10,948 nucleotides of DNA from an uncultured Collinsella sp. (lineage in GTDB: Bacteria; Actinomycetota; Coriobacteriia; Coriobacteriales; Coriobacteriaceae). The stretch covers positions 1 to 10,948 of the forward strand of contig CABUXM010000067.1 of the NCBI GenBank assembly GCA_902495545.1, read 5' to 3'. The first letter of the stretch is position 1. Each line of letters begins with the position of its first letter. The notes beneath the pieces are model-generated. The model saw nothing but the letters and a program-made list of their open reading frames with translations, was not told the DNA's origin and searched no databases. This document shows, piece after piece, positions 1 to 6,250 of the stretch. The translations under genes were made by a program, and so were the position numbers.

Positions 1-359
1 ATGGTTGCAGACACGCGAACTCCCCCTTTAGCTAACTACAGTGTTTGCAGGGAGATGTTACCGCATCGTTTCGTCGACGTGTTCGAGACCGTCTCCATAA
101 TTGGCGATTTTTACGTTCGTGCAATTCGGCGAACGGCAAGGCTTCCTCGGCAGACGATGCTTTTGACACATATGGCCCCGCCGTTGCCGACCGCGCGATT
201 GTCGCTCGAAAAAAGTTGGAGTATTTTTTGCCGCCTTTTACCTGCGGAGACGCCAATCCGTCAAGCATTTGGTCAGAAATTGGTCAAGTAGCGGCTGATA
301 AGGTCGGCGTCGACAGCCAAAACCGATAGAAGTTTTGGCCCAGAAGCAGGGAGGTTCCC
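1..359. other. Leading region without a convincing gene
   Basis: I see no supported gene here. Two overlapping plus-strand open frames (1-291 and 45-329) exist, but neither has a ribosome site, a recognisable domain or gene-like codon choice. What can be seen: an inverted repeat CGTTCG (114-119) / CGAACG (130-135) with a 10-base loop, and a direct repeat TTGGTCA at 269-275 and 280-286, spaced exactly 11 bases, about one helical turn. The second could be an operator or chance. The stretch presumably holds the promoter of the gene starting at 360, but I cannot pick a convincing -35/-10 pair. The ribosome site of that gene (GGGAGG, 349-354) lies at its end. Confidence 0.5.
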
Positions 360-656
360 ATGGCATATTACTGGCCCCAGTACGGCATCGCCATCGAAGT
401 CGACGACGATCCCCATCTCCTGCCTTTCGACGAAGAGGCATTCCCCGATACGACGGTCTACCACGTTACCACCGATGTGATCTGCGACCCCGAGTCGTTC
501 TCGGCGCTCGCCCACCACATCGCGCATATCCACGACGTCGAGCTCCCTCCCGACTTCGACGAGCTCGTCTACTCGCGCCGTCTGATGCTTCACATGCTCT
601 TTGGAGCGGACCCGTCCACCTTTGCGCGCATCTATACCGCCAAGGATGCCGCATGA
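360..656 (+). CDS. Small hypothetical protein with DUF559-like N-terminal motif
   Basis: This 98-residue soluble acidic protein has no signal peptide or membrane segment. The start is well supported by GGGAGG at 349-354, five bases before the ATG. Residues 2-19 (YYWPQYGIAIEVDDDPH) resemble the core strand of the DUF559 / very-short-patch-repair-like endonuclease fold, where a Trp-Pro pair precedes a 'hydrophobic-E-x-D' catalytic strand and a His. Only this motif is present; the upstream part of such a nuclease domain and the usual second Gln/Lys strand are not visible. It may therefore be a remnant, a solo half-domain or an unrelated protein. Its stop codon overlaps the next start (ATGA), implying translational coupling with the membrane-anchored protein downstream, an odd partner for a nuclease-like protein. 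I see the motif; the family link is inference. Confidence 0.7.
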   Translation: MAYYWPQYGIAIEVDDDPHLLPFDEEAFPDTTVYHVTTDVICDPESFSALAHHIAHIHDVELPPDFDELVYSRRLMLHMLFGADPSTFARIYTAKDAA

Positions 657-1162
657 GCGCGAAGAAGCCACCCCACTTTGCAGGCCTGGGGCATCGCAGG
701 AAGCTCATCGTTGCCTGCCTGGCCATCGTCTGTGCCCTTGTCGCCGTAGGACTATACGCTTGGCAGTCGCAGCCCGTACCCGAGGCGGGCGCTTCGGTTA
801 CGACGGCCGAGGGCAAAACGCGTCAGGAAATCCAAGATGAGCTCGACGCTATCGTCCGCGACAACATGATGACGATTTCGGTCGCGCCGGTCGCTCAGCT
901 GCAGGAGGACGGCAAGCTGCGCGTCAACGTGCAAAACGTCCAAGACAATAAATTTCCCCAGCGATTCCGCGTCATCCAAAACGACGAGACCATGTACGAA
1001 TCCGGTGTGGTCGAGACCGGCAAGACAATCGAGACGTGCCCCGCCGGCGACATCAAAGAAGGCGAGGCGTACATCGAGATCCAGGCACTCGATGCCAAGA
1101 CCCTCGACAGCCACGGCAATCCGACACGTGTCAAGGTGCGGGTTGAGCAAGCCGAGAACTAG
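653..1162 (+). CDS. Membrane-anchored protein with extracellular beta-rich domain
   Basis: The protein has 169 residues from the ATG at 653, whose ATGA overlaps the stop of the preceding gene; an AAGGA about seven bases upstream can serve as ribosome site. The open frame runs further upstream to 335, but only as a shadow of the previous gene. The N-terminus is basic (KK, HRRK), followed by one hydrophobic segment at about residues 18-37. This suggests a signal anchor with the rest outside. Residues 40-75 are a linker. Residues about 84-166 alternate like a beta-sandwich and carry the pattern 'Y-E-S-G ... G-K-x-I-E ... G-x-A-Y', as in small single-pass proteins found next to secreted surface proteins in Clostridia. 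It lies 90 bases before a secreted-protein gene, so a role in assembling or holding the surface proteins is plausible. The exact function is unknown. Confidence 0.8.
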   Translation: MSAKKPPHFAGLGHRRKLIVACLAIVCALVAVGLYAWQSQPVPEAGASVTTAEGKTRQEIQDELDAIVRDNMMTISVAPVAQLQEDGKLRVNVQNVQDNKFPQRFRVIQNDETMYESGVVETGKTIETCPAGDIKEGEAYIEIQALDAKTLDSHGNPTRVKVRVEQAEN

Positions 1163-1215
1163 CTTTTCCGGCCGACGCGGCACCGCACGCAATTCACCAG
1201 CATTCGTCCAATCAT

Positions 1216-1232
1216 CGCGGGGACGGCCCGCG
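1216..1232 (+). other. GC-rich hairpin before the secreted-protein gene
   Basis: CGCGGG (1216-1221) and CCCGCG (1227-1232) form a perfect 6-bp GC stem with a 5-base loop. No T-run follows, so it is not a classical terminator. It ends about nine bases before the Shine-Dalgarno of the gene at 1253. It could be an mRNA stability or processing element that separates expression of the two upstream genes from the secreted proteins. The role is inference. Confidence 0.4.
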
Positions 1233-1252
1233 GCGAATAGAAAGGAACGACC

Positions 1253-1852
1253 ATGGACATCACCAGGAACATGAACGGAGCCAGAGCGCTCGTCGTGGGC
1301 GCAGGGCTCGCGCTCGCGCTCGCAATGGGCGCTGCCCCGACGCCAGCTATGGCGGCCGGGCGCATTGGAACCACGAAAGTAATGGTCAGGACCGAGATCG
1401 ACAACGTTGAGTTCAAAGTTCCGACGGTTATTCCCTTCGTCGCCAAGGCCGACGGCACGCTCCAGGGCCCCTCAGAAGACGCGACCACCATCGATAATCA
1501 TTCGGCCTACGGCATCCATGTCACCAACATGAAGATCGACGCCATGAACACCTGGACCATTGCTGCCGACGCCAAGGCCGGAACCGCGCAGAACTCCATC
1601 GACTTTAAGGTCGGCCCCGACGGCGCACTCCAGAACGCCAGCGCCGCAATGCAGGGGACGGGCCTCGATCTTTCCAAGAACGCAGCCTTCGACATGGGCT
1701 ACCAGGGCATTGCCGGCGGCAAGGACAAAATTAAGCTCAAGACAAGCGGAAACGTCGCCCGCGTCACGCGCGACATCTTCCACGTAACCGGCGAAGGCGA
1801 TCAGGTTGCAACGATCACCTGGACGGTCGAGCCCGGTGCGCACACGGCATAA
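1253..1852 (+). CDS. Secreted surface protein, beta-rich, unknown function
   Basis: This is a 199-residue exported protein. The ATG follows a clear AAAGGAA ribosome site. Residues 1-35 form a signal peptide: RNMNGAR, a long Ala/Leu/Gly core, then PAMA-A with cleavage near residue 34. The mature part lacks cysteines and any C-terminal anchor. It shows the pattern 'V-x-F-x-V-P-T-V-I-P-F', a G-containing turn, 'I-D-N-H-S' and a later W, and ends in an 'A-T-I-T-W-T-V-E' strand. This resembles small secreted proteins of Clostridia and Actinobacteria whose two edge strands bracket a beta-sandwich. The C-terminal domain of the secreted protein at 2136-3566 shows a similar layout. The sortase-type peptide gene begins inside its 3' end, so the two are probably co-translated. 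It may be a surface or fibre subunit; no enzyme motif is visible. Confidence 0.82.
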   Translation: MDITRNMNGARALVVGAGLALALAMGAAPTPAMAAGRIGTTKVMVRTEIDNVEFKVPTVIPFVAKADGTLQGPSEDATTIDNHSAYGIHVTNMKIDAMNTWTIAADAKAGTAQNSIDFKVGPDGALQNASAAMQGTGLDLSKNAAFDMGYQGIAGGKDKIKLKTSGNVARVTRDIFHVTGEGDQVATITWTVEPGAHTA

Positions 1853-2117
1853 GGCCGTCGCCCTGGCCGCCGCCGTCAGCATCCTAGCGTTTGGCCCAGC
1901 CATGGCCTTTGCCCAGCAAGAACAGGCGCAGGCCGCCACGCAAGTGACGGTCGACCTCTCGGGGCTCGACCGCGGCGACCGCGAGGAACCATTGGCGCAG
2001 ACAGGCGATGGACGATGGCTCTTGGCAGCAGGCGCCACAGCAGCAGGCGCAGGAACCGCCGGCCTCGGTCTGCACATCAAACGCAGCCAGAAACAAAACA
2101 TGGACAGGCCGCACTAA
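1836..2117 (+). CDS. Very short LAQTG sortase substrate
   Basis: Reading from GTG at 1836 gives 93 residues. I chose this start because it puts a basic n-region (RTRHK) directly before a hydrophobic core and an AFA-Q cleavage site near residue 26. The frame also opens at TTG 1806, and no start has a strong ribosome site, so coupling to the overlapping upstream gene (17 bases shared) is likely. The C-terminus is a complete cell-wall sorting signal: LAQTG at residues 53-57 (bases 1992-2006), a hydrophobic segment at about 61-81, then a basic tail starting KR. LAxTG is the signal recognised by class E sortases of Actinobacteria. After both cleavages only about 30 residues would remain, almost too small to be a pilin or adhesin. 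It may be an anchor base, a linker or a remnant. No sortase gene lies in the window. Confidence 0.75.
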   Translation: MRTRHKAVALAAAVSILAFGPAMAFAQQEQAQAATQVTVDLSGLDRGDREEPLAQTGDGRWLLAAGATAAGAGTAGLGLHIKRSQKQNMDRPH

Positions 2118-2135
2118 ATTAGCTAAGGAGACCCC

Positions 2136-3566
2136 ATGGCATCGAAGAACCTTTTGCCCGTCGTCGCACTCTGCGGCGCGCTCGCAACCGGAACGCCTGT
2201 CGCCGCTTGGGCGACTCCCGCCATGGCGGACTCCTTACCAGCAGCCCTAAGTTCCGCACCAAATCCGTCGAGCGCCATTGCGTGCGAGCGTTTTTCGATC
2301 GCACAGGCCGCGATCTCAACCTCGGGATGCCTTCGTCGTAATACGGACGGCTCGATAGTCGTGGATATCAAGCGTTCGAACAAGGCAAACGGCTCCCAGG
2401 CGGGGTGCGCCGTCTGCATGTGGCGCTCGGTTGTGCTCGATGCGGATGGCGATCCATGCAATTTAGAGCTGCGCATCGACATCGCTTCGGTCGATGACTC
2501 GGCGAACGGAGCGAAGGTCGCCTTCGACGGTACGTTTTTTGAGAAAGGAGGCGGTATATGTCTGGGCTGCGCCGCCGCGAATGCAGACGGCACGCAGCCC
2601 ACCCTCTCATTCACGACATCGTTGCGACTGACCAAAGCCGACACCGATGCCATCGCGGCGGGAGAAGCGTCCCTGCTGTTCTACGCCGTCAGCACCAAAG
2701 ACACAGACGCTCATTTCGAGAAGCCAGCCGGATCACTCAGCCTTACACGAGGGATAGAGACAGGCCCTATTGAAATCGATGCCCACGCGCAAAGCAGGCA
2801 ACGCATTCTTGCCGACCCGGCGCTTCTCGAAATGGAGTGGAACGGATCCGGAGCCATCGGAATTCTTCCCTCCGCGCTTGACGCCAAGACGCTCCCCTCA
2901 AACGACGAACCCATCAACGCAACCATACAAGAAGAGAGCGCGGACAAAGAAGCAGGTGCGGGCGACACGCCGTCGCCGACAAACGGCATCCCAGCTTCTC
3001 TCGAAGCACCGAATGAGCCCGCTAACGATCCAAACGATCCCGAGCTCGCGGACAGTCTGGGGCTTGCTGATCCTCAAGAGATCGATGAAGGTAACTGCTG
3101 CGTGCTTGCCGCGCTCGACCACACAGAGGTCATCGACGCTGCGGACATCGAAGTTGCCGCCGCCAATCAACCCGTCCGCAAGTCGGCCATCATCGCATTT
3201 CCCGAATCCATCGAAGTCGTCTTTTTGCCATCGGGCGAGGTCGTGGCCCCAACACTGCTCACCTTGTTGGGCGCCAAGAATACTCGAAACGAAATTAAAA
3301 AGGTCACGGTTGTCGACCCTGCAACCACCGCCAAGCTGCGTCTATACGCCGTTGCTCCAGATGGAGGCAAGACCTTGGAATTCGATGGCGACACACTCCT
3401 AGCCTGGCGACGTCTGGACATTATGCAAGACGTCTCGTATCAGATCGAACTCGAAGGGTTTGATCGTGCCCGCGATGCCAATATCATCGCCGCGGCTATT
3501 GAATCCCCACAGCGGCTTATGACACTGCGCTTTGACTACTATCCCTATGTCCCGACAACCACCTGA
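2136..3566 (+). CDS. Secreted multidomain protein with CxxC pairs
   Basis: The protein has 476 residues, with a strong AAGGAG site in front of the ATG. Residues 1-31 are a signal peptide ending in ATPAMA before D32. Residues about 50-205 form a cysteine-bearing domain with C50, C65, C91-x2-C94, C108 and C142-x2-C145. Outside the cell these could be disulfides or a metal site. Residues about 250-315 are a Pro/Asp/Glu/Ala-rich disordered linker, then a CC pair (321-322). Residues about 350-470 form a second beta-rich domain whose opening 'F-P-E-S-I-E-V-V-F-x-x-S-G' and closing 'M-T-L-R-F-D' strands parallel the 199-residue secreted protein. No LPxTG-like motif or C-terminal membrane segment is present. 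It closes the run of surface genes, 18 bases after the sortase substrate. It is probably a structural or adhesive surface component; I do not recognise a named family. Confidence 0.82.
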   Translation: MASKNLLPVVALCGALATGTPVAAWATPAMADSLPAALSSAPNPSSAIACERFSIAQAAISTSGCLRRNTDGSIVVDIKRSNKANGSQAGCAVCMWRSVVLDADGDPCNLELRIDIASVDDSANGAKVAFDGTFFEKGGGICLGCAAANADGTQPTLSFTTSLRLTKADTDAIAAGEASLLFYAVSTKDTDAHFEKPAGSLSLTRGIETGPIEIDAHAQSRQRILADPALLEMEWNGSGAIGILPSALDAKTLPSNDEPINATIQEESADKEAGAGDTPSPTNGIPASLEAPNEPANDPNDPELADSLGLADPQEIDEGNCCVLAALDHTEVIDAADIEVAAANQPVRKSAIIAFPESIEVVFLPSGEVVAPTLLTLLGAKNTRNEIKKVTVVDPATTAKLRLYAVAPDGGKTLEFDGDTLLAWRRLDIMQDVSYQIELEGFDRARDANIIAAAIESPQRLMTLRFDYYPYVPTTT

Positions 3567-3600
3567 GGCTTACATGCCGCGCATCATTCCTAACACCACT

Positions 3601-3615
3601 TATATAACGTATTAG
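3601..3615 (+). promoter_or_regulatory. Weak candidate -10 region for the DUF554 gene
   Basis: TATATAACGTATTAG is an A+T-rich patch containing TATAAC (3603-3608) in otherwise GC-rich DNA, in the gap between the surface cluster and the DUF554 gene. No recognisable -35 lies 16-18 bases upstream, and the distance to the start codon at 3685 (about 75 bases) is long but possible. This is a weak prediction. Confidence 0.3.
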
Positions 3616-3684
3616 ATGAGTCGCGATGTGCCTCGCATTTCGTTCTGCTACGATTGCCACGTTGGCATCAATACAGGAGGGCTC

Positions 3685-4401
3685 ATGCCGGGCTTGGGAA
3701 CAATCATCAACGTTGTGCTTTTAGTTGCGGGCGGTCTTTTGGGATTAGCGGGCGGCCGCTTCATTACACCGCGCATCCAAGACACGCTCATGAAAGCATC
3801 GGGGCTGTGCGTCCTGTTTATCGGCCTGGGCGGCACCATGCAAAAGATGCTCATCATCGATGGAAAGGCGCTGGCGACCACCGGTACCACCATGCTCATT
3901 GTCTCGTTCGCCCTCGGCTCTCTCATCGGCGAGGCCATCAACTTGGAGGCTGCCATCGAGAACCTTGGCGAATGGCTGAAGCGCAAAACCGGCAGCGAGG
4001 GCGATAACGAGTTCACCAACGCTTTTGTCTCGACTTCACTCACCGTGTGTATCGGCGCCATGGCCATTGTGGGATCGATCCAGGACGGTCTGCTCGGTGA
4101 CTGGTCAACGCTTGCCCTGAAAGGCGCGTTGGACTGCATCATCGTCTGCACCATGACGGCGTCGCTTGGCCGTGGCTGCATTTTCTCCGCCCTGCCCGTC
4201 GCCGTGTTCCAGGGGACGATCACGCTGTTTGCCGGCGCACTCTCCCCCATCATGACCACGGCAGCCCTCGACAGCCTTTCGCTCGTAGGCTCCATGCTCA
4301 TCTTCTGCGTCGGCGTCAACCTCATCCGTCCTCAGACCTTCCGCACGGCCAATATGCTCCCCTCCGTCGTCATCGCCGTCATCTACGCCCTCCTGTTCTA
4401 A
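3685..4401 (+). CDS. DUF554 family integral membrane protein (YqgA-like)
   Basis: The protein has 238 residues from the ATG at 3685, chosen because AGGAGG (3675-3680) sits just before it and the product then begins with the first membrane helix. The open frame reaches back to 3616 without a good site. About seven to eight hydrophobic segments are visible (roughly residues 7-26, 38-57, 66-84, 115-133, 148-166, 168-188, 197-214, 224-238). The hallmark DUF554 stretch 'C-I-G-A-M-A-I-V-G-S-I-Q-D-G' is at 122-135, and the 'A-N-M-L-P' motif precedes the last helix. Family length is usually about 220-240, so it is complete. DUF554 proteins are putative inner-membrane transporters of unproven substrate. 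It has its own gap on both sides (about 50 bases upstream of the open frame, 88 downstream), so it is probably unrelated to the neighbouring modules. Confidence 0.9.
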   Translation: MPGLGTIINVVLLVAGGLLGLAGGRFITPRIQDTLMKASGLCVLFIGLGGTMQKMLIIDGKALATTGTTMLIVSFALGSLIGEAINLEAAIENLGEWLKRKTGSEGDNEFTNAFVSTSLTVCIGAMAIVGSIQDGLLGDWSTLALKGALDCIIVCTMTASLGRGCIFSALPVAVFQGTITLFAGALSPIMTTAALDSLSLVGSMLIFCVGVNLIRPQTFRTANMLPSVVIAVIYALLF

Positions 4402-4443
4402 ATCTATCTACACAGCGGTATCTCGAACATCTGTTTGATGCTG

Positions 4444-4452
4444 TGCTATGAT
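4444..4452 (+). promoter_or_regulatory. Candidate extended -10 promoter of the TerB-BrxD-BrxHI operon
   Basis: TGCTATGAT is a TGn-extended -10 element (TATGAT at 4447-4452), 37 bases before the GTG start of the TerB gene and in the only intergenic gap upstream of the operon. A TTGATG at 4435-4440 is too close to serve as -35, and no good -35 lies at the normal distance, which is common for extended -10 promoters. The ribosome site AGAGGAG (4478-4484), five bases before the GTG, fits a leader of about 30 bases. This is a prediction only. Confidence 0.5.
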
Positions 4453-4489
4453 ATGAGGTCACCGAAGCTGCGTTAGGAGAGGAGAAGCG

Positions 4490-6250
4490 GTGGCCGACCA
4501 GGACATCAAGATGCTCATCGAGCGCATTATGGCCGAGGCCCGGACCCATCAGTCCGCTCGCTTCTCACATGAGGTCTACGCAGACGAGCCGATTCTCAAG
4601 ACCGGCCGACAGATGCAGAACTTCCTCCCCGACCAGTACCGCAAGATGCGTGAGATATCGCGTTGGCAAGAAGACCCCAAGGGCGGCGCGGGCCGTTGGC
4701 TTTCGGAAGCCGAGCTTTTCTACCGCCAAGGCCTGCTGATGGCCGACTTTGAGGACGACTGCCCCTACAACGGCACCTTTAAGTCGTACTTTCCCACCTA
4801 CAACGCCATGAGCGACCGGCAGTTGCGCGGCTACTTTACCTGGCGTGCCCAAGTGCGCCGCGGAACCGTCGAGGAAACGTCTACGTCCTTTGCCTTTCTG
4901 TATCTCTATGAGCTGATTTGCGGCATTGGGGTAGATGACCCGCTCGATGGTTTTAACAAGATCAAGGCTTTTTGGGATGTCTATCGCGCCTTTGAACCCG
5001 GCATCGACCGGTTCGCACGCGTGTGGCTGCAGGACTATGCCGTGTTCCATGAGCTCGACCCCAAGCTGCTTCGTGACTCTAAAACCGTCATGTTCGATAA
5101 TGCCCTTATCGAGCTGCGACGCGCGGCACGAGACCTTGTACCAGCACCGGCACCGTCCGGCCAGACCCCCAAGCGTCGCAAAACCTCCGAACCCACGCTC
5201 CCCCTTCCGCCCGATGAGGTGCGCGAGGAGCGACTCATGGCCGCCATCAACGCCCTCTCCACGTACAACCTAAGTAACTCGCGGCTCGACCGCAGCCACC
5301 ACCGCGATCTGCGCCACGTGGCGTGCGCCGTGTATGTCCGTATGGCGCGCTACTATGACACGCACCGAAAGACCGGCATCGTGGCGAGCTTATTTGGGGA
5401 GGAGACGGCCATGCCCTACACCATGTTTGCCTCGGCCGTATTCTTTGCGCCCGAGCGCCACGAGGACTGTGAATACCGCCTGGATCCTATCCATATCTAC
5501 CGTTGCCAAAACGGCTTTTGGGAATGCATGCGTATCCAAGGCAGTAGGCAAAAGAGCAGCAAACTCGGCGAAATGACGCGCGCTTGCGATCAGCGCCTGC
5601 GCCTGGCACTGGATCCTGGCCATCCCCTTAAGGAAGAGAAGGTCCCCAAATATCTGGCTAAGATTATCGATGACGAGATCGTGGCATGGCTTTCATGGGA
5701 CGCCGCACACCAGCCCGTCAAGATCGATATCGATCTGAGTCAGCTGGGGCACATTCGGAGCGCCGCCGCGCAAACGCGCGAAGCGCTTTTAATCGATGAA
5801 GAGCGCGAGGACGGCGCACCTGTGGAAGCCGAGGCGACGCTTATAGAGCAACCGAACACCGAGTCTGCACCCGGCATGACTGCCGAACCTAGCGAGATGA
5901 CCATACGGCAAAACGAACCCGACGAGCCGACTGTCTCCACCGAAGAGTTTGGCGTCGTGGCGCCGCTCCTCGCGTCTGTGGACGCACCCGTAACGCCCGC
6001 GCCCACCGAAGCTGCAAACAAACTCGCTCCCGCCGAAGATACCTTCCTTCGCGCGCTCCTCGAGCAAAACGCAGCGCAAGCGACATCGGCAGTGGCGCAC
6101 TCGGGCCAAAGCGAAGATATGCTCGTCGACAGCATCAACGAGGCGCTCTTTGACCTGGTGGGAGACACCGTTATCGAATTCGGCGCGGCAGGGCCGCAGA
6201 TTATCGAGGACTACGAAGCAGACGTGAGAGGATACCTAGACCATGAGTGA
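4490..6250 (+). CDS. TerB-N/TerB-C domain protein of a putative defence operon
   Basis: This is a 586-residue soluble protein starting at GTG, with AGAGGAG five bases upstream. TerB-N covers about residues 60-225, with the signature 'Y-N-A-M-S-D-R-Q-L-R-G-Y-F-T-W-R' at 104-119 and 'F-L-Y-L-Y-E-L' at 136-142. TerB-C begins near 408 ('I-D-I-D-L-S-Q-L-G-H-I-R ... T-R-E-A-L-L'), is interrupted by a Glu/Pro/Ala-rich disordered stretch at about 440-512, and resumes at 516-583 ('D-S-I-N-E-A-L-F-D ... G-D-T-V-I-E ... I-E-D-Y'). No canonical TerB domain separates them. TerB-N and TerB-C occur in tellurite-resistance-linked proteins; comparative genomics of Ter systems ties this architecture to helicase/ATPase DNA-processing modules. 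The stop overlaps the BrxD start by 8 bases (ATGAGTGA), indicating tight coupling. I infer a scaffold or sensor for the ATPase-helicase pair. No catalytic motif is seen. Confidence 0.88.
   Translation: MADQDIKMLIERIMAEARTHQSARFSHEVYADEPILKTGRQMQNFLPDQYRKMREISRWQEDPKGGAGRWLSEAELFYRQGLLMADFEDDCPYNGTFKSYFPTYNAMSDRQLRGYFTWRAQVRRGTVEETSTSFAFLYLYELICGIGVDDPLDGFNKIKAFWDVYRAFEPGIDRFARVWLQDYAVFHELDPKLLRDSKTVMFDNALIELRRAARDLVPAPAPSGQTPKRRKTSEPTLPLPPDEVREERLMAAINALSTYNLSNSRLDRSHHRDLRHVACAVYVRMARYYDTHRKTGIVASLFGEETAMPYTMFASAVFFAPERHEDCEYRLDPIHIYRCQNGFWECMRIQGSRQKSSKLGEMTRACDQRLRLALDPGHPLKEEKVPKYLAKIIDDEIVAWLSWDAAHQPVKIDIDLSQLGHIRSAAAQTREALLIDEEREDGAPVEAEATLIEQPNTESAPGMTAEPSEMTIRQNEPDEPTVSTEEFGVVAPLLASVDAPVTPAPTEAANKLAPAEDTFLRALLEQNAAQATSAVAHSGQSEDMLVDSINEALFDLVGDTVIEFGAAGPQIIEDYEADVRGYLDHE

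Noticed and set aside
1..329. Two overlapping open frames as a leading gene
   Set aside because: No ribosome sites, mutual overlap and no domain pattern; no frame is clearly better than the other.
335..652. Upstream extension of the membrane-anchored protein
   Set aside because: The extension is Arg/His/Pro-rich nonsense in the shadow of the 98-residue gene; the ATG at 653 gives a proper signal anchor.
1472..2101. 209-codon open frame on the minus strand
   Set aside because: It runs opposite two genes with signal peptides and has no ribosome site or domain.
2770..3402. 210-codon open frame on the plus strand
   Set aside because: Out-of-frame shadow of the 476-residue secreted protein; its composition (Pro/Arg/Ser/Thr-rich) is typical of a wrong frame.
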